A DNA stretch of 64,000 nucleotides from Candidatus Aalborgicola danicus (GTDB lineage: Bacteria > Pseudomonadota > Gammaproteobacteria > Burkholderiales > Burkholderiaceae_C): assembly GCA_016703945.1 (NCBI GenBank), contig JADJBC010000020.1, positions 1 to 64,000 on the forward strand, written 5' to 3'. Numbering within the stretch: position 1 is the first letter of the stretch; each line of letters opens with the position of its first letter. This document shows positions 52,250-59,899 of the stretch, piece by piece. The notes below the pieces were generated by a model. It saw only the letters and a list, made by a program, of their open reading frames with translations. It did no database searches and had not been told where the DNA came from. The translations under genes were made by a program, and so were the position numbers.

Positions 52250-52798
52250 CTAACGGCTTCGTCCAGCTTTGTAGTTCCCACCGATCTTGCCACCCAGACC
52301 ACTGGCCTTGGCCAAGCGCGCCATTGCCGATCCGGCGTGTGCATGGGTGATGGCCAGCCCCAGCGCATCGGCCGCATCGGGACCTGGCAGTCCAGGCAAG
52401 GCCAAAAGGCGCTGAACCATGGACTGCACCTGCATTTTGTCGGCGCGCCCGTAACCCACCACGGCCTGTTTCATTTGCAGCGCGGTGTATTCGGCAACCG
52501 GCAATTCTTTGTAGACCAAAGAGGCAATACAGGCCCCGCGTGCCTGACCCAACAACAAGGTGGACTGCGGGTTGACGTTGACAAACACGATCTCCACACA
52601 CGCACAGTCTGGCGCATAACGCGCGATCACTTCCGCGATGCCGTCAAACAGCACTTTGAGTCGCAAGGGCAAGGCACCGACATCCAGATGCTGGGTGCTG
52701 ATGGTGCCGCTGGCCACATACCGCAGCGCGGCGCCCTCTGCATCGACCACCCCAAAGCCGGTGGTGCGCAGGCCAGGATCAATGCCCAATATTCGCAT
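52250..52798 (-). CDS. ruvC: Holliday junction resolvase RuvC
   Basis: A 182-residue endonuclease cutting Holliday junctions after RuvAB branch migration. The acidic catalytic residues are Asp in ILGIDPGLRTTGFGVV, Glu in CVEIVFVNVNPQS, and the two Asp of PDAADALGLAITH. The C-terminal tail (GGKIGGNYKAGRSR) is slightly long. ruvA and ruvB are not adjacent. A family B repeat abuts the start codon. Confidence 0.95.
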   Translation of the reverse strand: MRILGIDPGLRTTGFGVVDAEGAALRYVASGTISTQHLDVGALPLRLKVLFDGIAEVIARYAPDCACVEIVFVNVNPQSTLLLGQARGACIASLVYKELPVAEYTALQMKQAVVGYGRADKMQVQSMVQRLLALPGLPGPDAADALGLAITHAHAGSAMARLAKASGLGGKIGGNYKAGRSR

Positions 52799-52848
52799 GC
52801 TATATCTTTAGGAGCTACTTACGCAATGGATTCGAGGGCTAGAGGTCG
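52799..52848 (+). repeat. Dispersed repeat family B between ruvC and the cdsA-like gene
   Basis: GCTATATCTTTAGGAGCTAC ... TTCGAGGGCTAGAGGTC; an intergenic copy directly upstream of the ruvC start. Confidence 0.7.
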
Positions 52849-52906
52849 TTTTTGCACCAAGGTTTTGAGCCGTGCCTATTCGTTGACCTGCTTGGGGGTG
52901 AATACA

Positions 52907-53896
52907 TCAAACCTCAAAATACCAGCGCGCAGAGTGGAAAAACACGGGTGCCGCAAAACACAGCGCGTCCACACGGTCCAACAGCCCACCCGCTCCGGTC
53001 ACCGACTTGCCCTGACTGCCCCAGCTCGGAATGCCACGGTCACGTTTGAGCGCCTTCATGACGAAGTGGCCCATCGATCCGGCAACACAAGCGATAAAGG
53101 CTGCCGCAAACGCAGTACCCGGCACCCAGGGTGTGATGCCAGCCAGCAAAGCACCCAACAAACTGCCCACCGCCACGCCGCTGGCCCAACTGCGCCATTT
53201 GAAACTCTGGCTGATCGCGGGTGCCACCGGTGCACGCTGAAGCTGGCGCGAAGCGATGTGCTGCGTGACCATACATACCTGAACCACGATGACCAGAAAA
53301 AACACCAGAAAGGCATTGCGGTTGTCATAACCCGGGAACTTCAACAACAACAGCGCTGGCACATGGCTCATGCCGTAAATACACACCATGATGCCCCACT
53401 GTAGCTTGGCGTTGCGCTCCAGAAAACGCAGCGGGTCGTTGGCCAGGGCGCTGACCAGTGGCAGTGCCAGGAAAACGTAGACCGGAATAAATACCGCGAA
53501 CATGTCGAAATGCCCACTGCCCGCCAGCCAGTATTGCACTGGCAACACGACAAAAAACGCCAGCACCAGACTGCGGTGGTCACCCAGGCGGGTGGGCGAC
53601 AGGGTCAGAAACTCGCGTAATGAAAAGAAGGACACAAAAGCAAACAGCGACAGCGCCACCCAGTCACCTGTAACCCAGCCAATCCAGAACACAAACACCA
53701 TGAACCAACTGCTGCGCAGAATGGCGTCCACACTCTTGAGTTCTTTATGCCGCCGCTCGGCCTGGGGGCCGTCGCCGTGGTCGCGCACCGAAAACAGAAA
53801 GGTGACGATGCTGGCCAACAGCAGCAGGCCAAACACAATGACAAACAAGGCACCAACCTGGTCTTGCGGCGATAGATTCTTGAGGTAGAAGTACAT
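52907..53896 (-). CDS. CDP-diglyceride synthase-like membrane protein
   Basis: A 329-residue polytopic membrane protein (about eight helices) of the phosphatidate cytidylyltransferase family, which makes CDP-diacylglycerol from CTP and phosphatidate. The signature at the C-terminus is present: GSMGHFVMKALKRDRGIPSW, then SVTGAGGLLDRVDAL. The start is taken at ATG 53896 (MYFYLKNLSPQDQ); upstream codons run into a repeat. It lies directly after a plsC-like gene, matching the order of the two steps. The length exceeds E. coli CdsA, and many genomes carry a separate cdsA by dxr, so this may be a paralog. Confidence 0.88.
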   Translation of the reverse strand: MYFYLKNLSPQDQVGALFVIVFGLLLLASIVTFLFSVRDHGDGPQAERRHKELKSVDAILRSSWFMVFVFWIGWVTGDWVALSLFAFVSFFSLREFLTLSPTRLGDHRSLVLAFFVVLPVQYWLAGSGHFDMFAVFIPVYVFLALPLVSALANDPLRFLERNAKLQWGIMVCIYGMSHVPALLLLKFPGYDNRNAFLVFFLVIVVQVCMVTQHIASRQLQRAPVAPAISQSFKWRSWASGVAVGSLLGALLAGITPWVPGTAFAAAFIACVAGSMGHFVMKALKRDRGIPSWGSQGKSVTGAGGLLDRVDALCFAAPVFFHSARWYFEV

Positions 53897-53900
53897 GGTT

Positions 53901-53958
53901 ATGCCTGCCGAGCCCGCCCAGGCCGGGGCAGCGAACGAATGTGAGCGTGGGGGTACAT
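53901..53958 (-). repeat. Partial family A-like repeat
   Basis: GCCTGCCGAGCCCGCCCAGGC ... GAGCGTGGGGGTACA resembles the right half of family A. It fills the gap between the plsC-like and cdsA-like genes. Confidence 0.4.
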
Positions 53959-53963
53959 AGGCT

Positions 53964-54575
53964 TCAGACGTCGCGCAGCGACACCACTGCCGAGCGGGCG
54001 CGTTCGAGGAATGCGCGCCGGTCCTCACCCTGGTCCAACTGCATCGGGGTACCGAAAGTGACGGAGCACAACACAGGCACCGGCACGACCTCACCCTTGG
54101 GTAACACGTGCTGCACATTGTTGATCCAGGCCGGGACCAGCACAACGTTCGGAAACTTTAGCGCCAGGTTGTACAAACCGGCTTTGAATGGCTGCGGTTC
54201 ACCGGTAAAGCCACGGGTGCCCTCAGGAAACAGGATGATGGAGTCGCCGTTTTGCAGCGCATCAAACAGCGGCTCCAGCGGGTCTTCGTCGCTGGTTCGG
54301 TCGCGCGACACGTAAATGACGTTGAACACGGCGGTGGTCAGCCATTGTTTGAAGGGTGTTTTGGTCCAGTAGTCTTTGGCGGCAATGGCGCGCGTCACGC
54401 TGCGCAGCTCCAGCGGTAGCGCCGCCCAGATCATGACCAGGTCGGCGTGGCTTTGGTGGTTGGCAAAATAGATGCGTTGCTCCGCCTTGGGTGGGCAACC
54501 GTGCCAACGGGCCTGCGAACCGGTCAGCACCCGGATCAGCCCCAGCAGAAAGTAACTCATTAACTTGGCAAGCAT
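53964..54575 (-). CDS. 1-acyl-sn-glycerol-3-phosphate acyltransferase-like protein
   Basis: A 203-residue acyltransferase of the PlsC/GPAT group. The catalytic HX4D is in YFANHQSHADLVMIW and the substrate motif in LFPEGTRGFTGEPQPFKAG. A single N-terminal hydrophobic stretch anchors it. It makes phosphatidate, the substrate of the cdsA-like protein encoded 67 bases downstream, so the two genes form a small phospholipid unit. Confidence 0.9.
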   Translation of the reverse strand: MLAKLMSYFLLGLIRVLTGSQARWHGCPPKAEQRIYFANHQSHADLVMIWAALPLELRSVTRAIAAKDYWTKTPFKQWLTTAVFNVIYVSRDRTSDEDPLEPLFDALQNGDSIILFPEGTRGFTGEPQPFKAGLYNLALKFPNVVLVPAWINNVQHVLPKGEVVPVPVLCSVTFGTPMQLDQGEDRRAFLERARSAVVSLRDV

Positions 54576-54650
54576 GGGCGGATGATACAGAGCTACATGA
54601 CGCTTTGATGTGGGTGTTTATCGATGCTGGTGTGCCGTTGTTGGCTGGCG

Positions 54651-54751
54651 CTGGATGCGGGAGCTGGGTGCTCTGCGCCGTTCGTGTCCCCCGCCCTGCG
54701 GGCTTCTCCTTGATCTCACTTTGCAGAACACCCAGCCCCCGCATCCGGGAA
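54651..54751. repeat. Dispersed hairpin repeat family C, intergenic copy
   Basis: Arms GGATGCGGGAGCTGGGTG and CACCCAGCCCCCGCATCC pair over 18 bases with one mismatch. The core CCGTTCGTGTCCCCCGCCC and GCGGGCTTCTCCTT resembles the xerC copy. Confidence 0.75.
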
Positions 54752-54823
54752 GTGGTACGCCCGGGTTTTTGTAAGCGGTCTGAGGAGCTTCGCGCAGTAG
54801 CGCCCACGCCTGCCCTTGCCGTA

Positions 54824-55180
54824 TCAGTTTAGGAGCACAGCTAACAGTAATGCAATATTCCCCATCGCCTCGGTCTTTCTAGCTCGCCATACAAGTTCGG
54901 GCGGCAATTTCTCAAGTTGAGTGCGATGCCAGTGCGAAATGTAGAAAGTCATGGTCGCAATCGTCCCGCACAGAAGTGGCCAGAGTTGTTGCAACTCTGA
55001 AGCGAGAAAACCGGAAGCGGTTATCCCAATTGCGGCGACGACCAGACCGAGTCCGCCTGAAGACCTGTGCGCATGAGAGTAGCTTCCGCAGACAGCACAA
55101 TAGGCCGGGAGTGCAGGATAAGACAACCACTTGCGAAAGAAGGTGATGCTGGAAGCGTTACAGGTTGGGCATGCATACAT
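54824..55180 (-). CDS. Small zinc-ribbon membrane protein, unrecognised
   Basis: A 118-residue protein from ATG 55180, chosen because GGAGGG stands 10 bases upstream; the frame stays open for 90 further codons through a family C repeat, which are rejected. It starts with a zinc ribbon (MYACPTCNASSITFF ... CAVCGSY) and has two hydrophobic segments (GLGLVVAAIGITASGFLAS, LWPLLCGTIATMTFYIS), then a charged tail and a final short hydrophobic end. Similar ribbon-plus-membrane proteins are common and uncharacterised. The region is more A+T-rich than its neighbours. Confidence 0.7.
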   Translation of the reverse strand: MYACPTCNASSITFFRKWLSYPALPAYCAVCGSYSHAHRSSGGLGLVVAAIGITASGFLASELQQLWPLLCGTIATMTFYISHWHRTQLEKLPPELVWRARKTEAMGNIALLLAVLLN

Positions 55181-55288
55181 ATCAAACCTTCCCTCCAGAA
55201 GTTGGCTTTCAGTCTTACCAGGACGGCCTGTCCAGCTTGCTAAACGCCTGCCCTCATTTTGGCAGAGTTGCGAACACCAAACACCCAA

Positions 55289-55385
55289 GCAGAAGGCCAA
55301 GGGTGCAGGCCAGAGCGAGGTCAAGGAGGAGGTCGCTGGAGCGACCGGGGGACACGAGCGGCGGTCTGCGCCCTTGGCCTTCTGC
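55289..55385. repeat. Dispersed hairpin repeat family C, copy before mtgA 3' end
   Basis: Perfect 15-bp arms GCAGAAGGCCAAGGG (55289-55303) and CCCTTGGCCTTCTGC (55371-55385). The core GGGGGACACGAGCGGCGG is the reverse complement of the other family C cores. Confidence 0.75.
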
Positions 55386-55415
55386 GGGCGGGCGAGAGAA
55401 AACAACGCAAAAGCC

Positions 55416-56165
55416 TCAAGGCAATTGCGCATCCCCCATGCGCCCCACAATCACCCCCGCGCGACTGGCCAGATACCCTGAGTTCGGCAGTTTCTCGTAG
55501 TGGCGCGGACGCGGCAGCATCACCGCCAGCCGCGCCGCTTCATACGCACTGAGCTGGGACGCGGGCTTGCGGTAGTAGTGCTGCGCCGCCGCTTCGGCAC
55601 CAAACACACCTTCACCCCACTCCACACTGTTGAGGTAAATCTCCAGAATGCGTTGCTTGCTCAGCAAATGTTCCAGCAACACCGTCAGCACCAATTCCTG
55701 CCCTTTGCGCAGCAGTGTGCGCTCACCTGACAGAAACAGGTTCTTGGCCAGTTGTTGGGTAATGGTGGAGCCGCCGACGATTTTGGGCGGTTTGACGGCG
55801 GCTGGTTTGCCGGGCGCGGCCTTGGTGGCGGGCTTCTGGCTGGCGGCCCGCGCTTCGGCCTTGGCGTTTTTCTCCCAGGCTTTTTCCAGGGCGTCCCAGT
55901 CCACACCTTCGTGGTTGGCAAAGCTGTCGTCCTCCGAAGCAATCACCGCGCGTTTCAAGTTGCTTGAAATCTGGCTGTAATCCACCCACTGTTGGCGCCA
56001 GCGCAATGTGCCCTTGTTATTGGCAATGCGCCAAGCCTCAGAGCGCTGGAAACTGGTGGACTGGGGCGCCATCACTGCCATGATCGCAATGCGGGCGACA
56101 AAAAACACTTGCAACGCCAGCAGCGCGACCAACAGCAGACCCAGCCAACGGACCAGCCCTTTCAT
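55416..56165 (-). CDS. mtgA: Monofunctional peptidoglycan transglycosylase MtgA
   Basis: A 249-residue membrane-anchored GT51 enzyme polymerising lipid II into glycan strands. The N-terminal helix is LVRWLGLLLVALLALQVFFV. The catalytic Glu regions are AVIASEDDSFANHEGVDW and GGSTITQQLAKNLFLSGER, then ILEIYLNSVEWGEGVFGAEAA. An Ala/Lys/Pro-rich insert (ARAASQKPATKAAPGKPAAV) of about 25 residues splits these blocks, which is unusual in the family. The start overlaps the upstream tonB-like gene by ATGA. Confidence 0.93.
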   Translation of the reverse strand: MKGLVRWLGLLLVALLALQVFFVARIAIMAVMAPQSTSFQRSEAWRIANNKGTLRWRQQWVDYSQISSNLKRAVIASEDDSFANHEGVDWDALEKAWEKNAKAEARAASQKPATKAAPGKPAAVKPPKIVGGSTITQQLAKNLFLSGERTLLRKGQELVLTVLLEHLLSKQRILEIYLNSVEWGEGVFGAEAAAQHYYRKPASQLSAYEAARLAVMLPRPRHYEKLPNSGYLASRAGVIVGRMGDAQLP

Positions 56166-57022
56166 GGGTGGGCCGAAACCGCCGCTTCCAGCGTCTCATC
56201 GCGGGTGAACTTGAAGCGCGACACCACAACGATTTGTTCAGCCTGGCGGCGCATGGCCGTACTGAAGCGTCCGAACGGGCCGGCCGACTTTGCAATGGCC
56301 GCTGCCTGCCGGTCCAGTGCGCGGCTGCCCGAGGATTCAACGACCTCGGTATCGATCACCCTGCCGTTGTGGTTGACGGTCACGATCATGGTCAGTTCAC
56401 CATAGAGCTTTTTGCCGCCTGACTGAGGGAAGTTCTCGGTACCCTTGTCTTCGATGGCGCGGCGCAGTGCGTCGTAATACACCGCATACACCTCTTCGCG
56501 CACCGCAGGACTGATGTAGCGTTTCTTGGGCCTGGCATTCTCCTGGTTGATGCGCCGTTCAATCTCGGCCAGGATCTTGACCAACTGGCGGCGCTTTTGC
56601 TCGCGCTCCTTTTGCTCGGCTTTGCTGGCCACCTGGTTGGGGTCGGGCGGCGGCAGGGCGGCGAGCTGGCTCTTGACCTGGGCCAGCAACAGGGTCTGCT
56701 GCTGTTGCAGGGTCTGCAATTTGCGCGCGGTTTCTTCTTCGGAGTCATCACCGATGTCGGTCATCGCAGAGGGCGGCAACGGGCTGGTGGCACGGCCCTT
56801 GTCGGCATCGCCGCCACCCGCGAGTGAGGCTTGCGCGATGGCTTTGGCCTTGTCCGGCTTTTCGTCGCTTCGCGCATTGACCAGCACCACTTCCAGGGGC
56901 GTGTCTTCAAACACCCGGTTAAAAGACTCGGGGTCCACAAAACGCACCGTCAGCAGCACCGCATGCACCACTACGGATGCGAACAGGGCGAGCTGAAGGG
57001 TGCTGAAGGACCGCAGGTTCAC
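56162..57022 (-). CDS. TonB-like energy-transducer family protein
   Basis: A 286-residue protein with one N-terminal membrane helix (LALFASVVVHAVLLTVRFV), a long periplasmic stretch with a Gln-rich coiled coil (RKLQTLQQQQTLLLAQVKSQ, EQKEREQKRRQLVKILAEIE) and a TonB C-terminal domain (YGELTMIVTVNHNGRVIDTEVVESSG). No exbBD is adjacent. Located between a ribonuclease and mtgA with ATGA overlaps on both sides, so it is probably co-expressed with an envelope function rather than iron uptake. Confidence 0.85.
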   Translation of the reverse strand: MNLRSFSTLQLALFASVVVHAVLLTVRFVDPESFNRVFEDTPLEVVLVNARSDEKPDKAKAIAQASLAGGGDADKGRATSPLPPSAMTDIGDDSEEETARKLQTLQQQQTLLLAQVKSQLAALPPPDPNQVASKAEQKEREQKRRQLVKILAEIERRINQENARPKKRYISPAVREEVYAVYYDALRRAIEDKGTENFPQSGGKKLYGELTMIVTVNHNGRVIDTEVVESSGSRALDRQAAAIAKSAGPFGRFSTAMRRQAEQIVVVSRFKFTRDETLEAAVSAHP

Positions 57023-59091
57023 GGGGCTGGATTATCGGCGGTAGTTTCGCTGGGTTCGGTGACATCGACCGCAATGGCGATGGGGCCGGACACCTCTTCG
57101 TCGTCGGCCTCGTCTTCACTGGCCTGGGCTCCGTCTGCCAGTGCGGCATCCGTAGCGGGCGTATCCAACCGCTCTAGGACCTTGCCACTGACATCCAGCG
57201 TGATCAGGTCCATCTCACCCAGTTTGACCCGCACCCGCGCGCCGCGTGGCAGGTTTTGCGCGCCCATGACCGGCAGCACCAGGGGCAGGGTGTCGGCACG
57301 CACCATGTTCTCCTTGAAGACGCTGGCCTCCAGCTCGGTGATGTTGTTTTGCTGAAGGTAACGCAGTGTCCAGAAGCGCTCCATGCCACCCTGGTAACCG
57401 TTGTAGGCGCTGTAGGCTTCGTCGAAACTGGAGATGATGGAGAACAGGCTGGCGTCCTTGGGCTTGAAAGGTGCGGCCAGTGCCGCCGTCTTGCCATGCT
57501 GGACGCAGGCAATGATTTGCCACTGGTTCACCAGGTCCGTGTAGCGGCGCAGCGGCGAGCTGCTCCAGGCATAACTTTTGACGCCGATGCCGGCATGCGG
57601 CAGGGCCTTGGTGCCCATGCGCACCTTGACGCCCGGCGCCAGGGATGCCTGGCTGCGGTAGATGCCGGGCACGCCCAGCTCGGCCATCCAGCTGCCCCAG
57701 GTGCTGTTGGCCAGAATCATGGCCTCGGCCACGATCAGGTCCAGTGGCGCGCCGCGCTGGCGGGTGCTGATCTGTACGGTCTCATGGCCTTGCGGCTCCG
57801 CACCATCGTTGCCGACTAAGCGGAAGTTGTAGTCCGGCCGGTTGAAGGTCTCGGGTTTGCCGCGCACGACTTCGCGTTTGGCCTTCAGGTCTTTTGCAAG
57901 GCGGTATAAAAATGATAGCTGGTTGCGCAATGACGGTAAGGGCTGGGGCTCATTTTCGTGACTAAAACTGGGGTCCAGCAACCACGGCTCGGTCACGATG
58001 GCGTCGAGCTGGTCGTGGCGCAGGTTGTGGGCAATGGACACGCGCTCGATGCGCGATTCATGGCCCTTGATTTCCAAGGTGGCCTCGTCCAGCGTCACAT
58101 ACAGCGACAGCGCCGGGCAATCGCGCCCGGCCTGCAGCGTGTAGGTCTGCACCAGCGCATCGGGCAGCATGGTGACTTTGTATCCCGGCATGTAGACCGT
58201 GGACAAACGGGTGCGTCCGAACTGGTCCACCGCGTCGCCGGGCTGGATGGCCAGTCCGGGCGCCGCAATGTGGATGCCCAGCGTGATGGTGCCGCTGCCC
58301 AGGCCCTGTACGGATAAGGCGTCGTCGATCTCGGTGGTGGCCGAGTCGTCAATTGAGAAGGCCTGTGCGTTAGCCAGCGGCAGATCGGTTTCATTGATGG
58401 CCGCCGCTGCAAGGGCGGGAAAACCCGTGCCCTTGGGGAAATTCTCCAGCAGGAAGCGCTTCCAGTGGAACAGGTAGGGCGAGGCAATGGCGCCCGACTT
58501 TTGCAGCAGTTCCAGTGGTGCGGTGTGGGTGGCGCGGGCCGCCTCGACCACGGCCTTGTACTCGGGCGCGTTCTTGTCGGGCTTGAACAGAATCTTGTAC
58601 AACTGCTCGCGCACCGGCTCGGGGCACTGGCCAGCGCCCAGCTCGGTGGCCCACTGGGTGATCTGCAGGGCCACCAGCTTCTTCTTCTCGATGGCGGCCA
58701 GTGCCTGGGCGATCACATCGCTGGATGCCTTGCGAAAGCGCCCCTTGCCGGCGCGGCGGAAGTAGTGCGGTGACTCGAACAGCCGGAACAGCATGGCGGC
58801 CTGCTCGGACAGCGGGGCCTGGGCTGAGAAATAGTCGCGTGCCAGGTCGGCAAAGCCAAACTCTTCGTCCGGCGCAAATTCCCAGGCCATTTCCAGCTCG
58901 ATGTTCTGGCTGGCCGCTTGCGCGGCGGCCATGAACTCGGCGGGCGAGGGCTTTTCGAACTTGATCAGCATGTTGGCGGACTTGACCTTGACCCGCTTGC
59001 CGCTGTCAAGCTCCACCTGTGCCGACGACTCCGCCTCGGACAGTACACGGCCGGCCATGAATTTTCCGGCTTCATCAAACAATAAAAACAT
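57019..59091 (-). CDS. RNase II/R family (RNB-domain) exoribonuclease
   Basis: A 690-residue ribonuclease with the RNB catalytic core. AFSIDDSATTEIDDALSV carries the catalytic acidic residues that bind Mg2+, followed by GIHIAAPGLAIQPGDAVDQFGR and RQRGAPLDLIVAEAMILAN. The C-terminal half has SSSPLRRYTDLVNQWQI and an S1-like segment. ATG 59091 gives MFLLFDEAGKFMAGRVL; 45 further upstream codons are antisense to the next gene and are rejected. A degraded B-like element may encode part of LSFLYRLAKDLKAK. It is transcribed with tonB-like and mtgA. Confidence 0.92.
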   Translation of the reverse strand: MFLLFDEAGKFMAGRVLSEAESSAQVELDSGKRVKVKSANMLIKFEKPSPAEFMAAAQAASQNIELEMAWEFAPDEEFGFADLARDYFSAQAPLSEQAAMLFRLFESPHYFRRAGKGRFRKASSDVIAQALAAIEKKKLVALQITQWATELGAGQCPEPVREQLYKILFKPDKNAPEYKAVVEAARATHTAPLELLQKSGAIASPYLFHWKRFLLENFPKGTGFPALAAAAINETDLPLANAQAFSIDDSATTEIDDALSVQGLGSGTITLGIHIAAPGLAIQPGDAVDQFGRTRLSTVYMPGYKVTMLPDALVQTYTLQAGRDCPALSLYVTLDEATLEIKGHESRIERVSIAHNLRHDQLDAIVTEPWLLDPSFSHENEPQPLPSLRNQLSFLYRLAKDLKAKREVVRGKPETFNRPDYNFRLVGNDGAEPQGHETVQISTRQRGAPLDLIVAEAMILANSTWGSWMAELGVPGIYRSQASLAPGVKVRMGTKALPHAGIGVKSYAWSSSPLRRYTDLVNQWQIIACVQHGKTAALAAPFKPKDASLFSIISSFDEAYSAYNGYQGGMERFWTLRYLQQNNITELEASVFKENMVRADTLPLVLPVMGAQNLPRGARVRVKLGEMDLITLDVSGKVLERLDTPATDAALADGAQASEDEADDEEVSGPIAIAVDVTEPSETTADNPAP

Positions 59092-59192
59092 AGGTGGGCA
59101 TTGTCCCATGCCGCCCTGACCAGCGGCTATGCTTGGGGGTTGGAATGCTTGGGCGCTGGTTTGGCGCGGCAGACCGTGGGGAGACTCTTTCG

Positions 59193-59897
59193 GTGTGGCG
59201 AGTATTGATTGTTGAAGATGACCCACAGATGCTGGCCTTTTTTGCCGCCAGTGTGCAGCGCTCGCCGGAACTGGCCCTCGTGGGTAGTGTGGGCACGGTG
59301 GCGCAGGCCCGAGCCATTTTGGGTGACGCGTCGCAGGTGGTCGACGTGTTATTGACCGACCTGGGTCTGCCCGACGGTAGCGGGCTGGAAGTTATCCGGT
59401 ACGCCCGCGACTGCCACCCGGCGTGTGAGCCCTTGGTGATTTCCATGTTTGGAGATGAAGACAATGTGCTTGCCAGCATCGAAGCGGGCGCTTTGGGCTA
59501 CATCCACAAGGACGCTGCGCCCGACGACATCGCCAAAACGATTCTGGAGATGAAGACTGGAGCATCACCCATTTCCCCGATGATTGCACGCCGGGTACTC
59601 TCCAAGTACCGATCGATGCAACCAAAATCGCTTCCAGCCCACGTGGTTATTGCGCAAGCCGCTATCAAAACAGAAGTAACTGGCGCTGACAAAAGCATTT
59701 TGTCACCCCGCGAACAAGAGGTCTTGGAGTTGATTGCGCGCGGTTTTTCGTATTCCGAAATTGCCGCACAAAAGGGCCTGAGTGTCCACACTGTGCAAAC
59801 ACACATCAAAAGCCTGTACGGCAAGCTCGAAGTGCATTCCAAAATGGAAGCCGTTCTGGAAGGCACGCGTATGGGCCTGTTGCGCCAGCCGCTTTGA
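59193..59897 (+). CDS. NarL/LuxR-type response regulator
   Basis: A 234-residue regulator from GTG 59193, with GGGGAG upstream; an ATG 16 codons earlier is an alternative. The receiver has VLIVEDDPQMLAFF and the phospho-Asp in VLLTDLGLPDGSGLEV; the output domain is LSPREQEVLELIARGFSYSEIAAQKGLSVHTVQTHIKSLYGKL, a GerE helix-turn-helix. The linker (SLPAHVVIAQAAIKTEV) is encoded by a family B repeat (59629-59672). The histidine kinase gene follows by three bases, so the pair forms one operon, divergent from the ribonuclease. Confidence 0.93.
   Translation: MWRVLIVEDDPQMLAFFAASVQRSPELALVGSVGTVAQARAILGDASQVVDVLLTDLGLPDGSGLEVIRYARDCHPACEPLVISMFGDEDNVLASIEAGALGYIHKDAAPDDIAKTILEMKTGASPISPMIARRVLSKYRSMQPKSLPAHVVIAQAAIKTEVTGADKSILSPREQEVLELIARGFSYSEIAAQKGLSVHTVQTHIKSLYGKLEVHSKMEAVLEGTRMGLLRQPL
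59629..59672 (-). repeat. Dispersed repeat family B in the response regulator linker
   Basis: CCAAAATCGCTTCCAGCCCACG ... GCGCAAGCCGCTATCAAAAC; in frame between the receiver and DNA-binding domains. Confidence 0.6.
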
Positions 59898-59899
59898 CC

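Noticed and set aside
52118..53404. 428-codon plus-strand frame
   Set aside because: Antisense to ruvC and the cdsA-like gene; no domain.
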